Positions 42,463 to 51,172 of a DNA stretch of 64,000 nucleotides are shown here, piece after piece. The notes below the pieces were generated by a model. The model was not told the DNA's origin. It made no database searches and saw nothing but the letters and a program-made list of their open reading frames with translations. Source of the stretch: Actinomycetes bacterium (lineage in GTDB: Bacteria > Actinomycetota > Acidimicrobiia > Acidimicrobiales > Palsa-688); NCBI GenBank assembly GCA_021850325.1, contig JAJZMF010000020.1, forward strand, positions 124,001-188,000. Reading direction: 5' to 3'. Position numbers and translations under genes: made by a program. Numbering within the stretch: the stretch's first letter is position 1; each line of letters opens with the position of its first letter.

Positions 42463-44028
42463 TCAGTGTGCTGCGGCGAGCGGCTCGCTGCCCGGCACCG
42501 GCGCCGTTGCACCGCCGCCGGCGTGCGAGCTCACGAAGTCGCGCTGGCGGATCAGTAGGAGGCAGAGGACAGCACTGGCGAAGGCAACGGCGGCACCCAC
42601 CCACAGGATGTCGTTCAGGCCGTGCACGAAGCCGGAGCGCGCCGCGTAGCTGACCAGCGCGGCGTCCCGGCCGCGCAGCACGTGGCCTCCCTGGCCTGTC
42701 CCTGCCCCGCTCGTGATGGCCGTGGCGATCGACGAGGCAAAGTGGTGCAGCGGGGTCGTGGCGAGCTGCGAGCGCACGGTGGCGGCGACCTTGGCCGAGA
42801 AGATCGAACCGAGCGCGGCTATCCCGGTCGCCGTGCCGACCTGGCGCAACGTCGAGTTGATGCCCGAGGCCAGGCCCGAGCGTGCCGGTTCCACCACACC
42901 GACCGCCGTCGAGGCGAGCGGCACGTTGACGAGCCCGATGCCGACACCGGAGACCACGAAACCGGGGATGAGGTGCGTCCAGCTGGAGGTAGGGCCGAGC
43001 CCGGTCATCAGCACGACGCCGGTCCCGGCGACCACGAAGCCCGGGGCGATGAGCCACTTGACGGGCACGTGGGCGGTGAGGCGACCGGCGACCGCGGCGG
43101 TGACGAAGATCGCACCGGTGAGCAACAGGAAGCGCACGCCGGTCGCCACGGCCGACAGCCCGAGCGAGTCCTGCAGGTACAGGACAAGGTATGTGATGAG
43201 GGCGAACACCGACGCGTTTATCCCGAACGCGGCGATCAGGCCGCCGGTGAAGGTGGGCTTGCGCAGCAGCGAGAAGTCGAGCATCGGAGAGGACTGGAAG
43301 TGCTCGACTGCGATGAACGCGACGAGAAGGGCCCCTGCACAGATGAGCGGGACGACGACGTGCGCCGAGGACCAGCCGGTGGTCGAGCTCTCGATCAAAC
43401 CGTAGACGAGCGCGCCTAGCGCCGCCGAGAAGGTCAGGAACCCGAGCAGGTCCGGTCGCTTGGCGTGGGGGTTCTTCGACTCGTCGACCCGCCAGAGCGT
43501 GATCGCCAGGGCAACGATGCCGATCGGGATGTTGACGTAGAAGATCCAACGCCATGAGATGCCGCTCGTGAGCACCCCGCCGAGGACAGGCCCGACCGCC
43601 ACGGCGACACCGGTGACCGCACCGTAGATGCCGAAGGCGGTGCCGCGCTCCCTGCCGTGAAAGGCGCTCGCCAACAGCGCCAGCGAGGTGGCGAACATGA
43701 TCGCGCCCCCGATGCCCTGGAAGGCGCGCGCCGCGATGATGAACACCGGGCCGGTCGAGACCCCGCACAGGGCGGAGCCGACCGTGAAGACCACGATCCC
43801 GACGGCGAACAGCCGCCGCCGGCCGAACAGGTCGGCGAGCGATCCCGAGGTGAGCAGCAGCGCCGCCAGCGACAGGGCGTAGGCGTCGATCACCCACTGC
43901 AGGTCAGCGAGGTTGGCGTGGAAGTCGCGGGCGATATCGGGGAGCGCGACGTTGACGATGGTGATGTCGAGCAGCAACATGAAGATGCCGACGCACACAG
44001 CGCCGAGGGTCCACCACTTGCGGTTCAT
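42463..44028 (-). CDS. MFS drug exporter, DHA2 type
   Basis: 521 residues from ATG 44028 with GAAGGTGGGA upstream. Fourteen transmembrane helices; signatures LLLDITIVNVALPDI, SGSLADLFGRRRLF and ISWRWIFYVNIPIG. It is a proton-driven exporter of drugs or other hydrophobic compounds. It is divergent from a double-MarR regulator across 126 bp, a classical regulator-exporter pair. The sequence is only modestly like the exporter at 7841. A 16-bp direct duplication (CCCCGGGTGCTGTCGG) lies between this gene and the helicase. Confidence 0.88.
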   Translation of the reverse strand: MNRKWWTLGAVCVGIFMLLLDITIVNVALPDIARDFHANLADLQWVIDAYALSLAALLLTSGSLADLFGRRRLFAVGIVVFTVGSALCGVSTGPVFIIAARAFQGIGGAIMFATSLALLASAFHGRERGTAFGIYGAVTGVAVAVGPVLGGVLTSGISWRWIFYVNIPIGIVALAITLWRVDESKNPHAKRPDLLGFLTFSAALGALVYGLIESSTTGWSSAHVVVPLICAGALLVAFIAVEHFQSSPMLDFSLLRKPTFTGGLIAAFGINASVFALITYLVLYLQDSLGLSAVATGVRFLLLTGAIFVTAAVAGRLTAHVPVKWLIAPGFVVAGTGVVLMTGLGPTSSWTHLIPGFVVSGVGIGLVNVPLASTAVGVVEPARSGLASGINSTLRQVGTATGIAALGSIFSAKVAATVRSQLATTPLHHFASSIATAITSGAGTGQGGHVLRGRDAALVSYAARSGFVHGLNDILWVGAAVAFASAVLCLLLIRQRDFVSSHAGGGATAPVPGSEPLAAAH

Positions 44029-44064
44029 CGTCCCACCTTCTCCCACGCCGGACTGTCCCCCGCG

Positions 44065-44094
44065 AGCCTAACGAGCCTCTGACCGTATAGTCAA
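44065..44094 (-). promoter_or_regulatory. Candidate promoter of the MFS gene
   Basis: On the minus strand TTGACT (44094-44089), an 18-nt spacer and TAGGCT (44070-44065) in the 126-bp divergent space between the exporter and the double-MarR regulator. The position leaves about 35 nt of leader. The regulator's operator is probably here but I could not define a convincing dyad. Confidence 0.4.
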
Positions 44095-44154
44095 CCTGCC
44101 GAATGGTTCAGCCAGATGATGGTATGGCCGGCGAAGGGGCACTAGCCTGGCGAG

Positions 44155-45105
44155 GTGATGCTCGAGGCGGAGAAGGAGGTGCCCGTGCCGCTGCTCGGCC
44201 GCAGCGAGGTGGCGAGCTACCTCGGCTACCTCCTGCGGCGCATCCGTGGCGTGGCCGGAGAGGCGAGCGCCAGGCAGCAGGCGGCATTGGGGGCCTGCTG
44301 TGGGGGGAGCGACCGGAGCCAGCTGAAGGAGCTCGCGGTCCTGGTGCTCCTCGGACAGCTCGGCGCGTGCTCCCAGCACGAGGTGGCCGGGCGGTTGGGC
44401 ATAAACCGCTCGGTCATGGTGAAGGTCATCGACGAGCTCGAGCGCGAGGGCGCGGTCGTGCGCAGCCGCGACCCTGGGGACCGCCGCCGCTACGCGCTCG
44501 AGGTCACCGCGGCGGGGTGGCGGCGAGCCGCGGTGCTGCTCGCATGGGCTGGCGCCGTGGAGACGGCACTGCTCGCGCCGCTCGACGAGGCGGAGCGTGC
44601 CCGCCTGCTCGGCCTGCTCAGCGCACTGGACGCGGCGCACCGCCCCCCCGTCCCGGCGCCGCTCAGTGGTTCGCTGATGTGGCACCTGATCTCACTTCAC
44701 CATGAGCTGGAGCGCTTCGGCGACCAGGTGCTCGAGGTGTTCGGGCTGAGCGTGCGGTCCTTCGTCGTGCTCGCCATCCTGGAGGACGAGCCCTGCTCCC
44801 AGGCGCGCCTCGGCGAGTGGATGTCGATCGGCCCGGCGGCGACCGTGGAGCTCGTCGACCAGCTCGAGGCGGGCGGCCTGCTGGCGCGGGCCCGTAGCGT
44901 GGATGACCGCCGCCGGTACCGCCTCGAGCTCACCGAGGAGGGCCGTGCCCTGCATGCGAGGGCCCGCCCGGTCGTCGAGGCGGCATCGGACCGCTTCACC
45001 GCGGCGCTCGGCCCGACCGGCCGGGAGGCGTTGCTCGACCTCCTGGCGCGCGTGGCGGGCGGCGGCCTGCCGGGTGCAGCGGCCGACAGCCGTGCGGAGG
45101 CCTGA
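44155..45105 (+). CDS. Tandem MarR-MarR fusion regulator
   Basis: 316 residues containing two complete MarR winged-helix domains. The first (about 20-165) has QLKELAVLVLLGQLGACSQHEVAGRLGINRSVMVKVIDEL (parts) and wing RDPGDRRRYALEVT; the second (about 178-310) has LSVRSFVVLAILEDEP, SIGPAATVELVDQLEAGGLL and wing SVDDRRRYRLELTEEG. MarR proteins are normally about 145-residue homodimers, so this chain could act as a built-in dimer with two different halves. It is divergent from the MFS exporter it presumably represses. GTG 44155 is preceded by GGCGAG. Confidence 0.82.
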   Translation: MMLEAEKEVPVPLLGRSEVASYLGYLLRRIRGVAGEASARQQAALGACCGGSDRSQLKELAVLVLLGQLGACSQHEVAGRLGINRSVMVKVIDELEREGAVVRSRDPGDRRRYALEVTAAGWRRAAVLLAWAGAVETALLAPLDEAERARLLGLLSALDAAHRPPVPAPLSGSLMWHLISLHHELERFGDQVLEVFGLSVRSFVVLAILEDEPCSQARLGEWMSIGPAATVELVDQLEAGGLLARARSVDDRRRYRLELTEEGRALHARARPVVEAASDRFTAALGPTGREALLDLLARVAGGGLPGAAADSRAEA

Positions 45106-45137
45106 GGCCATGTGCAGGCGGGTGCAAGAATGGGCGG

Positions 45138-46340
45138 GTGACCCGCACCGACCCTGAGACTGCCGGCGCCGGCACTGCGACAGCCGCGGCGCACGGTACG
45201 GACCGGGTGGTGCCACGCCTGGCCGAGCAGTTCGCTTCCACCTATGGAGGGCCGCCCTCGGGCATCTGGAGGGCACCGGGGCGGGTGAACCTCATCGGGG
45301 ACCACACCGACTACAACGGGGGGCTCGCCCTGCCCTTCGCCATCGACCAGGCGACGTTCGTCGCCGCCCGGGCGGTACCGGGGGGCATGGTCCGCGTCGC
45401 CTCGCTCCAGGTGGGCTCGCCGGCTGCCGCCCTGCTGGCCGAAAGCGCCTCCTGGGCGCCCTCCGAGTTCGAGCACTGGGCCCGGTACCCCCTGGGGACG
45501 GTGCGGGCCATGCAAGCCCGTGGTGCACACCTGACCGGCCTGGAGCTGCTGGTGACCTCGACCGTCCCACCGGGTAGCGGCCTGTCCTCCAGTGCCGCCC
45601 TGACCGTCGCCGTGGCCTTGGCCGTGGACGACCTGGCCGGCACGGGCCTGCTGGGCACGGGCCAGGGGCGCCGGGAGATCGCACTGGCAGCCCAGGAGGC
45701 GGAGTCGCGCTTTGCCGGGGCCCCCTGCGGGCTGCTGGACCAGACGGCGGTGCTGGAGGCAGGTGAAGGCCACGGGGTGGTCATCGACTTCGCCACCATG
45801 GCCACCCAGCGCGTCCCCCTTGCCATCGGCCCACTGGTCGTGGTCAACACCCGGGTCGAGCACTCCAACTCGGACGGGACCTATGCCAACCGGCTCGCCA
45901 CCTGTCAACGGGCAGCCCAGCTCCTCGGTGTCGACCACCTGGCTGCCGCCAGCCTGGACCAGCTCGCCGGCCACCTCGAGGGCGAGGTCCTCAAACGCGC
46001 CCGGCATGTCGTGAGCGAGGACCGCCGCGTAGCCGAGGCCGCGCAGCGACTGGCCCATGGGCAGCCCATCGGCGACCTCATGGTCGCCTCCCACGCCTCG
46101 CTGAGGGACGACTACGAGGTTTCCTGCCCGGAGCTCGACCTGGCCGTGGAGACAGCGATGGCGCACGGCGCCGGCGGGGCCCGCTTGACCGGGGCCGGTA
46201 TGGGAGGGTCGGCGATCTGCGCCGGTGCCCCGGCCACGGATCTGGCCGGCCCGGTACGGGAGGCTTTTGCCCGGGCCGGCTTCGCAGAACCCGAGGTGTA
46301 CGAGGTGACGCCGTCCGCCGGCGCCGCCCGGTTGGCCTGA
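45138..46340 (+). CDS. galK: Galactokinase (GHMP kinase)
   Basis: 400 residues. GHMP signatures: the galactokinase motif WRAPGRVNLIGDHTDYN (44-60), the phosphate loop PPGSGLSSSAALTVAVAL and the C-terminal GGARLTGAGMGGSAI. The motif has Asp55 where most galactokinases have Glu (GEHTDYN); that residue contacts the sugar hydroxyls, so specificity may be altered. The enzyme phosphorylates galactose at C1. No other Leloir genes are nearby. It starts 32 nt after the MarR fusion gene but has native codon usage. Confidence 0.88.
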   Translation: MTRTDPETAGAGTATAAAHGTDRVVPRLAEQFASTYGGPPSGIWRAPGRVNLIGDHTDYNGGLALPFAIDQATFVAARAVPGGMVRVASLQVGSPAAALLAESASWAPSEFEHWARYPLGTVRAMQARGAHLTGLELLVTSTVPPGSGLSSSAALTVAVALAVDDLAGTGLLGTGQGRREIALAAQEAESRFAGAPCGLLDQTAVLEAGEGHGVVIDFATMATQRVPLAIGPLVVVNTRVEHSNSDGTYANRLATCQRAAQLLGVDHLAAASLDQLAGHLEGEVLKRARHVVSEDRRVAEAAQRLAHGQPIGDLMVASHASLRDDYEVSCPELDLAVETAMAHGAGGARLTGAGMGGSAICAGAPATDLAGPVREAFARAGFAEPEVYEVTPSAGAARLA

Positions 46341-46422
46341 ACCGACCGGTCCGGCGACCGCGGCGGGGGGAGCGGGCCGCCCTCGCCCCCCGGGCCCCGG
46401 GGCAGGCTGTACCGTAGGCCCA

Positions 46423-46701
46423 ATGGTGACAGCGTTCGTCCTGATAGACGCCGAGCCGGCCCGGGTGGCGGACCTGGCCAGCCGGGTGGCCGAGGTTGAG
46501 GGGGTGGCCGAGGCGTACTCGGTGGCGGGCCACGCCGACATAGTCGCCGTCGTCAGGGCCCGGCGCATAGAGGACCTGGCCGAGATCGTCACCCGCCGTC
46601 TGCACATGCTGGAAGGCGTCACCGACACCAGGACCCTGGTGGCGTTCCAGTCCTACAGCCGCCACGACCTGGAGGCCATGTGGGAGATCGGGGCCTCCTG
46701 A
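46423..46701 (+). CDS. Stand-alone Lrp/AsnC effector-binding domain
   Basis: 92 residues consisting only of the RAM/AsnC ligand-binding domain (TAFVLIDAEPARVADLASRV, GVAEAYSVAGHADIVAVVRA, then LEGVTDTRTLVAF). The helix-turn-helix of Lrp proteins is absent and no HTH-coding sequence precedes it. Such orphan domains form dimers or octamers that bind amino acids and may modulate full-length Lrp proteins. GalK lies upstream and a small membrane protein downstream on the same strand. Function unknown. Confidence 0.82.
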   Translation: MVTAFVLIDAEPARVADLASRVAEVEGVAEAYSVAGHADIVAVVRARRIEDLAEIVTRRLHMLEGVTDTRTLVAFQSYSRHDLEAMWEIGAS

Positions 46702-46747
46702 CCGCTGGCCCGTCACCGGTCCCCACCCGGCGCCGTAGCATTGTCAT

Positions 46748-47353
46748 GTGACCGACTGGCTGGTCCTGCTCGTTGTCGTGCTGGTTGTGCCGGTGGCGCT
46801 CATGGGCACTGCGGCAGCCATGGCTGCAGGTTCGCTCCGTCGCGCCAACCGGGTGCTCCCCGGCCGTTTCGCAGCGAACCCGCCCCTGTGGTGGCTCTGG
46901 AGCCCCGGTGCCGCCGCCGTCGTCCATCGGCGCCTTCGTTACATATGCCAGCTCACCCAGCCGGTGGCCTCCCCCGGCGCCTCACGGCCCCACCTGAGGC
47001 GCAGGCGCCCTGTCGCCCATGACGCAATATCCGAGCTGGCAGACGAGGTCATCTCCCGGGCCGTGGCCCTCGACAGGGAGCTCCTGGCCGCCCACGCCCT
47101 GACCCGCGGCCTGCCCCGGGCGCGGGCGCTGAGCGACCTCGACAGCCGGGCCAGGGCGCTCGAATCATCGGCACACCGCGTCCAACAGCTCGCGGCCCGG
47201 CGCTCGGGCTCCCCCTACGGGGGCGGCGTCTCGGAGCTCACGCTCGACCAGCGCATCTCGGCCATGGAGGACGCTTTCTCCGAGCTCGGTGCCGTGCCCA
47301 ACAGCCGCGCCGACGGGTCGGGCAGGGAGGCGTCACCGGGCACCCCGGCCTGA
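46748..47353 (+). CDS. Membrane-anchored hypothetical protein
   Basis: 201 residues beginning at GTG 46748. One N-terminal transmembrane helix (LVLLVVVLVVPVALMGTAAA) is followed by a short WW-containing segment, an Arg-rich stretch (RPHLRRRRP) and a long charged helical region (AISELADEVISRAVALDREL) likely to form a coiled coil in the cytoplasm. The C-terminal 45 residues overlap the end of the convergent transporter gene by 139 bp. No family is recognised. The coding pattern and hydrophobic anchor support it being real. Confidence 0.55.
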   Translation: MTDWLVLLVVVLVVPVALMGTAAAMAAGSLRRANRVLPGRFAANPPLWWLWSPGAAAVVHRRLRYICQLTQPVASPGASRPHLRRRRPVAHDAISELADEVISRAVALDRELLAAHALTRGLPRARALSDLDSRARALESSAHRVQQLAARRSGSPYGGGVSELTLDQRISAMEDAFSELGAVPNSRADGSGREASPGTPA

Positions 47354-48219
47354 GCACCCGATACCCGGGCCAGGACAGCCGTGGCCAGGAGCGTGGCTGC
47401 CAGCCCCAGGACCTCGACGCTCAGAGGCAGGGCGCCCCTGCGCAACTGCTCGTCGTACACGGCCACCCCGAGGACCACGCTCATTATGGGGTCGACGGTC
47501 TGTATGGCGGGAAGGCTGGCAGATAGCGGGCCGGCCTGGAAGGCGAGTTGGTTGAGCACCATGCCGACGCCCCCCACCACGAGCATGGCCCAGAAGGCCC
47601 AGCTGGTGAACATGCCGGCGAAGCCGTGGGCCACCAGCACGTTGCCCGTGGTCTTGATCAGGGCCGCCGCGTCGGCGAAGGTGACCCCGGCCCCCGTGCC
47701 GAGCAACATGGCCCGGGCGGCCCCGTTGGTGAAGCGGCTCACCACCGCCGTCACCAGCACCACGACGCCGCTGAGCACCGACACGACCACGGCCGGCCAC
47801 AGGTCGGCCTTGCTGGTCGAGCTGTGGGCAGGCGTTGCCATCACCAGGAACACCACCAGGCCCGCGGTGAGGACCGCCGCCCAGCCGAGCTCGGGGCCGG
47901 CCACCCGGCCCCTGTCCATGCGCCGGCGCAGCGCCAAGGCGAAGACGATGGTCGTCACCAGGACGGGCTGCACGAGGACCAGAGTGCCGATGTGCAGCGC
48001 CACCGCGTGCAGGCTCACCCCTACACCCTCGACGGCCATCGCCAGTACCCAGGCCGGGTGGTGGGCCACGGAGCGGAAGAAGCCCACCACCTGGCCCCAC
48101 CCGGCGCCCGTCAGGCGGGCCGCCTCGGTGCTGCGGTGCTGGAGGGCGCTCCCCAAGGCGAACAGCAGGGCGGCCAGGAGGGCAGCGCCGGCGGCCTCCA
48201 CGATCTGGCCCCCTCTCAC
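47215..48219 (-). CDS. DMT-superfamily permease (EamA/NIPA-like)
   Basis: 334 residues with nine to ten transmembrane helices: for example AAGAALLAALLFALGSALQH at the start, GTLVLVQPVLVTTIVFALAL, VVVSVLSGVVVLVTAVV and LPAIQTVDPIMSVVLGVAVY. The GSALQHR and QPVLV motifs resemble the NIPA/EamA branch of drug/metabolite transporters, often metal (magnesium) or metabolite carriers. Substrate unknown. The last 45 residues are polar and unconserved and overlap the convergent gene. It stands alone with its start 41 nt from the TrpD stop. Confidence 0.8.
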   Translation of the reverse strand: MRGGQIVEAAGAALLAALLFALGSALQHRSTEAARLTGAGWGQVVGFFRSVAHHPAWVLAMAVEGVGVSLHAVALHIGTLVLVQPVLVTTIVFALALRRRMDRGRVAGPELGWAAVLTAGLVVFLVMATPAHSSTSKADLWPAVVVSVLSGVVVLVTAVVSRFTNGAARAMLLGTGAGVTFADAAALIKTTGNVLVAHGFAGMFTSWAFWAMLVVGGVGMVLNQLAFQAGPLSASLPAIQTVDPIMSVVLGVAVYDEQLRRGALPLSVEVLGLAATLLATAVLARVSGAQAGVPGDASLPDPSARLLGTAPSSEKASSMAEMRWSSVSSETPPP

Positions 48220-48260
48220 GTGACAAATCTACTGGCACCAGGGGGCGAGAGCGTCGGGGC

Positions 48261-49385
48261 TCAGGCCGGCGGCGGCCCTGCTTCTGCGATCGATACCTCA
48301 CGCAAGCGGTCCAGGCAGGCCATGGCCCGCCCGCTGTCGACAGCCGCCGCCGCCTGCTCCAGGCCCTGGAGGAGGTCGGGAACGGTCCCGGCCACTACCA
48401 GCGCCGCGGCAGCATTGAGCAGGACTATGTCCCGCTGCGGGCCGGGCTCACCCCCCAGCACGCGCAGGACCGCCTGCGCGTTGTGGGCAGCGTCCCCCCC
48501 CCTCAGGTCCTCGGGCCGGGCGGGGGTGAGCCCGAGCTCGCCCGGGTCGACCACGAGCTCGCGCACCGTTGCGCCCGCCGCGTCCCACTCCACCACCCGG
48601 GACAGGCCGGTGGTGGACAGCTCGTCCAGTCCGTCGTCGCCGTGGACGACCCATGAGCGCTTGGCGCCCGTCTGGGCGAGCACCCTGGCCAGGCGCTCCG
48701 CCACCCGTCCGTCCCCCACGCCCACCAACTGGTACGGGGCGCGGCCGGGGTTGGCCAGGGGGCCGAGGAGGTTGAAGGCCGTCGGCACTCCCAGCTGGGC
48801 ACGTGCCGGCCCGACGTGGCGCATGGCCGGGTGGTAACGGGGGGCGAAGCAGAAGCCGATGCCGGCCTCCTGCACGCAGCGGGCAACGGCCGAGGGGGGC
48901 AGCGCGATCACAACGTCCAGGGCCTCCAGGACGTCGGCCGAACCGGTGCGCGAAGACGACGCCCGCCCGCCGTGCTTGCACACCGGCGTGCCCGTACCAG
49001 CCACCACCAGGGCCGCCGTGGTGGAGATGTTGACCGTGCCCGACCGGTCACCTCCTGTGCCGCAGGTGTCCACCAGGCGTTCGGCGAGCGAGAGCGGGAC
49101 CGGGACCCGCTCCGCCACCTCCAGCATCGCCTCGAGCATCCCGGCCAGTTCCTGGACCGTCTCCCCCTTGCAGCGCAGGCCGAACATGTAAGCGGCCATC
49201 TGGGCCGGGGTGGCGGCTCCCTCGAGCACCTCCCGCATGGCAGCCGCCGCCTCTTCGCCGCTCAGGTCCGCCCCGGCCGCGATCCTGCTCAGGACCGCAG
49301 GCCAACCACCGAGGTCGGCCAGGCTCGCTCGGCCGAGCGGTCCCTCGGGCGCCCCGGCCGGACTGGGTACTGGTTGAGGGGTCAT
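48261..49385 (-). CDS. trpD: Anthranilate phosphoribosyltransferase
   Basis: 374 residues from ATG 49385 (the open frame upstream is not conserved). Signatures: LRCKGETVQELAGM, the PRPP-binding DTCGTGGDRSGTVNIST (107-122), KHGGRASSSRTGSADVLE and NLLGPLANP. It transfers phosphoribose from PRPP to anthranilate, step two of tryptophan biosynthesis. The usual NxS at the substrate site reads RASSSRTGSAD where many have NRSVSSKSGSAD, close to normal. No other trp genes are adjacent, so the pathway is scattered in this genome. Confidence 0.9.
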   Translation of the reverse strand: MTPQPVPSPAGAPEGPLGRASLADLGGWPAVLSRIAAGADLSGEEAAAAMREVLEGAATPAQMAAYMFGLRCKGETVQELAGMLEAMLEVAERVPVPLSLAERLVDTCGTGGDRSGTVNISTTAALVVAGTGTPVCKHGGRASSSRTGSADVLEALDVVIALPPSAVARCVQEAGIGFCFAPRYHPAMRHVGPARAQLGVPTAFNLLGPLANPGRAPYQLVGVGDGRVAERLARVLAQTGAKRSWVVHGDDGLDELSTTGLSRVVEWDAAGATVRELVVDPGELGLTPARPEDLRGGDAAHNAQAVLRVLGGEPGPQRDIVLLNAAAALVVAGTVPDLLQGLEQAAAAVDSGRAMACLDRLREVSIAEAGPPPA

Positions 49386-49617
49386 CGGCCTCAACCGTAC
49401 AAGAGAGGCCCGCGCTGCCATGCTCGCACCGCCGTGCCGACGCCGACCATTGTCTACCGGCCCTTGAACCCGCCGCGACGTAGTCGCTAACGTCCTCGTG
49501 CGCCACACAGTGCACCGGCGCCGCCGAGAGAGATCTCCGCGCCCCATCACCCGTGCGCCAGGTGGGCCGGCCACTTCCCTTGCCGCCATTTGCGCCGTCT
49601 GGCAAAGGAGCCCAGCA

Positions 49618-51090
49618 ATGAGCATCCTCGTAGTCGACGTAGGCAGCAGTGCCGTGCGGGCCAGCGTCTTCCGGCCCGACGGCACGGTAGCGGCCAGGCA
49701 GGTGGCGGCCTTCGGCACCGAACGGCCCTACCCGGGGCTGGTGGAACTGGACGCCCGCCAAGTGGCAGACGCCGCTCTCGGAGCGGCCCGGGCCTGCCTG
49801 GGTGAGGCCGGCCCGGTGGAGGGGGTGGGGGTGACCAACCAGCGGGGCACCACGGTGCTCTGGGACGCGGCGACGGGCGAACCGGTGGGCCCGGCCCTCA
49901 GCTGGCAGGACCTGCGTACGGCGGGCACCTGCCTCGAGCTGCAGGGCGAGGGCCTGCGGCTCGCCCCCAACGAGTCGGCCACCAAACTGGCGTGGCTCCT
50001 GGACAACTTCGACCCCGACCGCCACCGCGACCTCCGCTTCGGCACCGTGGACACCTGGGTGGCCTGGGTGCTCACGGAGGGCCGGGCTCACGTCACCGAC
50101 CTCAGCAACGCGGCCGTGAGCGGCCTGCTGCCCACCGAGGACGTCCTTGCCGGCAGGGCGGACATCGCCTGGTCCACCTCCCGGCTGGAGCGGCTCCGGG
50201 TGCCCGAGCGCTGCCTGCCCCGCATCGTGGGCTCCTCGGAGGTGGTCGCCGAAGCCACCGCCCTGGACGGGGCGCCACCTCTGTGCGCCCTGGTCGGAGA
50301 CCAGCAGGCGTCCCTGATGGGACAGGGCTGCGTCAGGGACGGTGACGCCAAAGCCACGTTCGGCACCGGCGCCTTCCTCGACGTGAACATAGGACAGGGG
50401 CCCCCGGCTTTCGGCCTCTCCTCCAGACGAGGGCCGCAGGGCTGCATGCCCGTCGTGGCCTGGGGGCTCCGGGGCGAGCTGACCTGGGGGGTCGAGGCCC
50501 TGATGCTCTCCGCAGGCGCAGCCCTGCAGTGGCTGTCCCATGACCTGGGCATGCTTGGGTCGCCGGCCGAGTCGGCGGAGGTGGCCGCCCAGTGCGAGGA
50601 CACCGACGACGTGCACTTCGTGCCCGCCCTGATCGGGGTGGGTACCCCGCACTGGGACTTCGGCGCCCGTTCGATGTTCATCGGCATGACCACCGGGACC
50701 GGCCGCCCGCAGATGGTGAGGGCGGTCCTGAGAGGTGTCGCCCAGCGCGGTGCCGACCTGTTGGCCGCAGCCGAGGCCGACTCGGGACGCCACGTGGGCG
50801 TGCTGCGGGTGGACGGTGGCATGACGGCCAACCCCGTCTTCCTGCAGGAACTGGCTGATGCCTGCCAGATCCCGCTGCACGTCTCGGCCGAGCTCGAGGC
50901 CACCTCGGCCGGTGCGGCCTACCTGGCCGGCATGGCCACCGGGACCTGGTCCGGTTACGACGACATCCTGGCCGTGGTGCGGCCCCGCCGGGTGGTGGGA
51001 CCAGGGCCCCGGGACCACCGGGAGCGCTGGCAAGAGGCCGTGTCACGCTCGCTCCAGTGGTACCCCGAGCTCACCGCACTGCAGTTCTGA
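49618..51090 (+). CDS. FGGY-family carbohydrate kinase (glycerol kinase-like)
   Basis: 490 residues from ATG 49618 with AAAGGAG upstream. N-terminal phosphate-binding SILVVDVGSSAVRASVF, GVTNQRGTTVLWD, the catalytic-Asp region ALVGDQQASLMGQG, FGTGAFLDVN and the FGGY signature near RVDGGMTANPVFLQELAD. Resemblance is greatest to glycerol kinase, which makes glycerol-3-phosphate, but the N-terminus (VDVGSSAVRAS) is not the usual DQGTTSSR, so a related polyol or sugar kinase is possible. It is isolated, divergent from trpD across 232 bp, with no GlpF or GlpD nearby. Confidence 0.8.
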   Translation: MSILVVDVGSSAVRASVFRPDGTVAARQVAAFGTERPYPGLVELDARQVADAALGAARACLGEAGPVEGVGVTNQRGTTVLWDAATGEPVGPALSWQDLRTAGTCLELQGEGLRLAPNESATKLAWLLDNFDPDRHRDLRFGTVDTWVAWVLTEGRAHVTDLSNAAVSGLLPTEDVLAGRADIAWSTSRLERLRVPERCLPRIVGSSEVVAEATALDGAPPLCALVGDQQASLMGQGCVRDGDAKATFGTGAFLDVNIGQGPPAFGLSSRRGPQGCMPVVAWGLRGELTWGVEALMLSAGAALQWLSHDLGMLGSPAESAEVAAQCEDTDDVHFVPALIGVGTPHWDFGARSMFIGMTTGTGRPQMVRAVLRGVAQRGADLLAAAEADSGRHVGVLRVDGGMTANPVFLQELADACQIPLHVSAELEATSAGAAYLAGMATGTWSGYDDILAVVRPRRVVGPGPRDHRERWQEAVSRSLQWYPELTALQF

Positions 51091-51172
51091 GCGCGTCGTC
51101 CCCGCCCGCTCCGAGGGGGGCCGCCCCCGTACGACAGCGGCACGTGGCCTGCCCCTGGACCGGGCATGGCTG

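Noticed and set aside
40493-43897. 1134-codon minus-strand frame across the helicase and exporter genes
   Set aside because: It is out of frame with the MFS gene on the same strand and antisense to the helicase; Arg/His-rich shadow translation.
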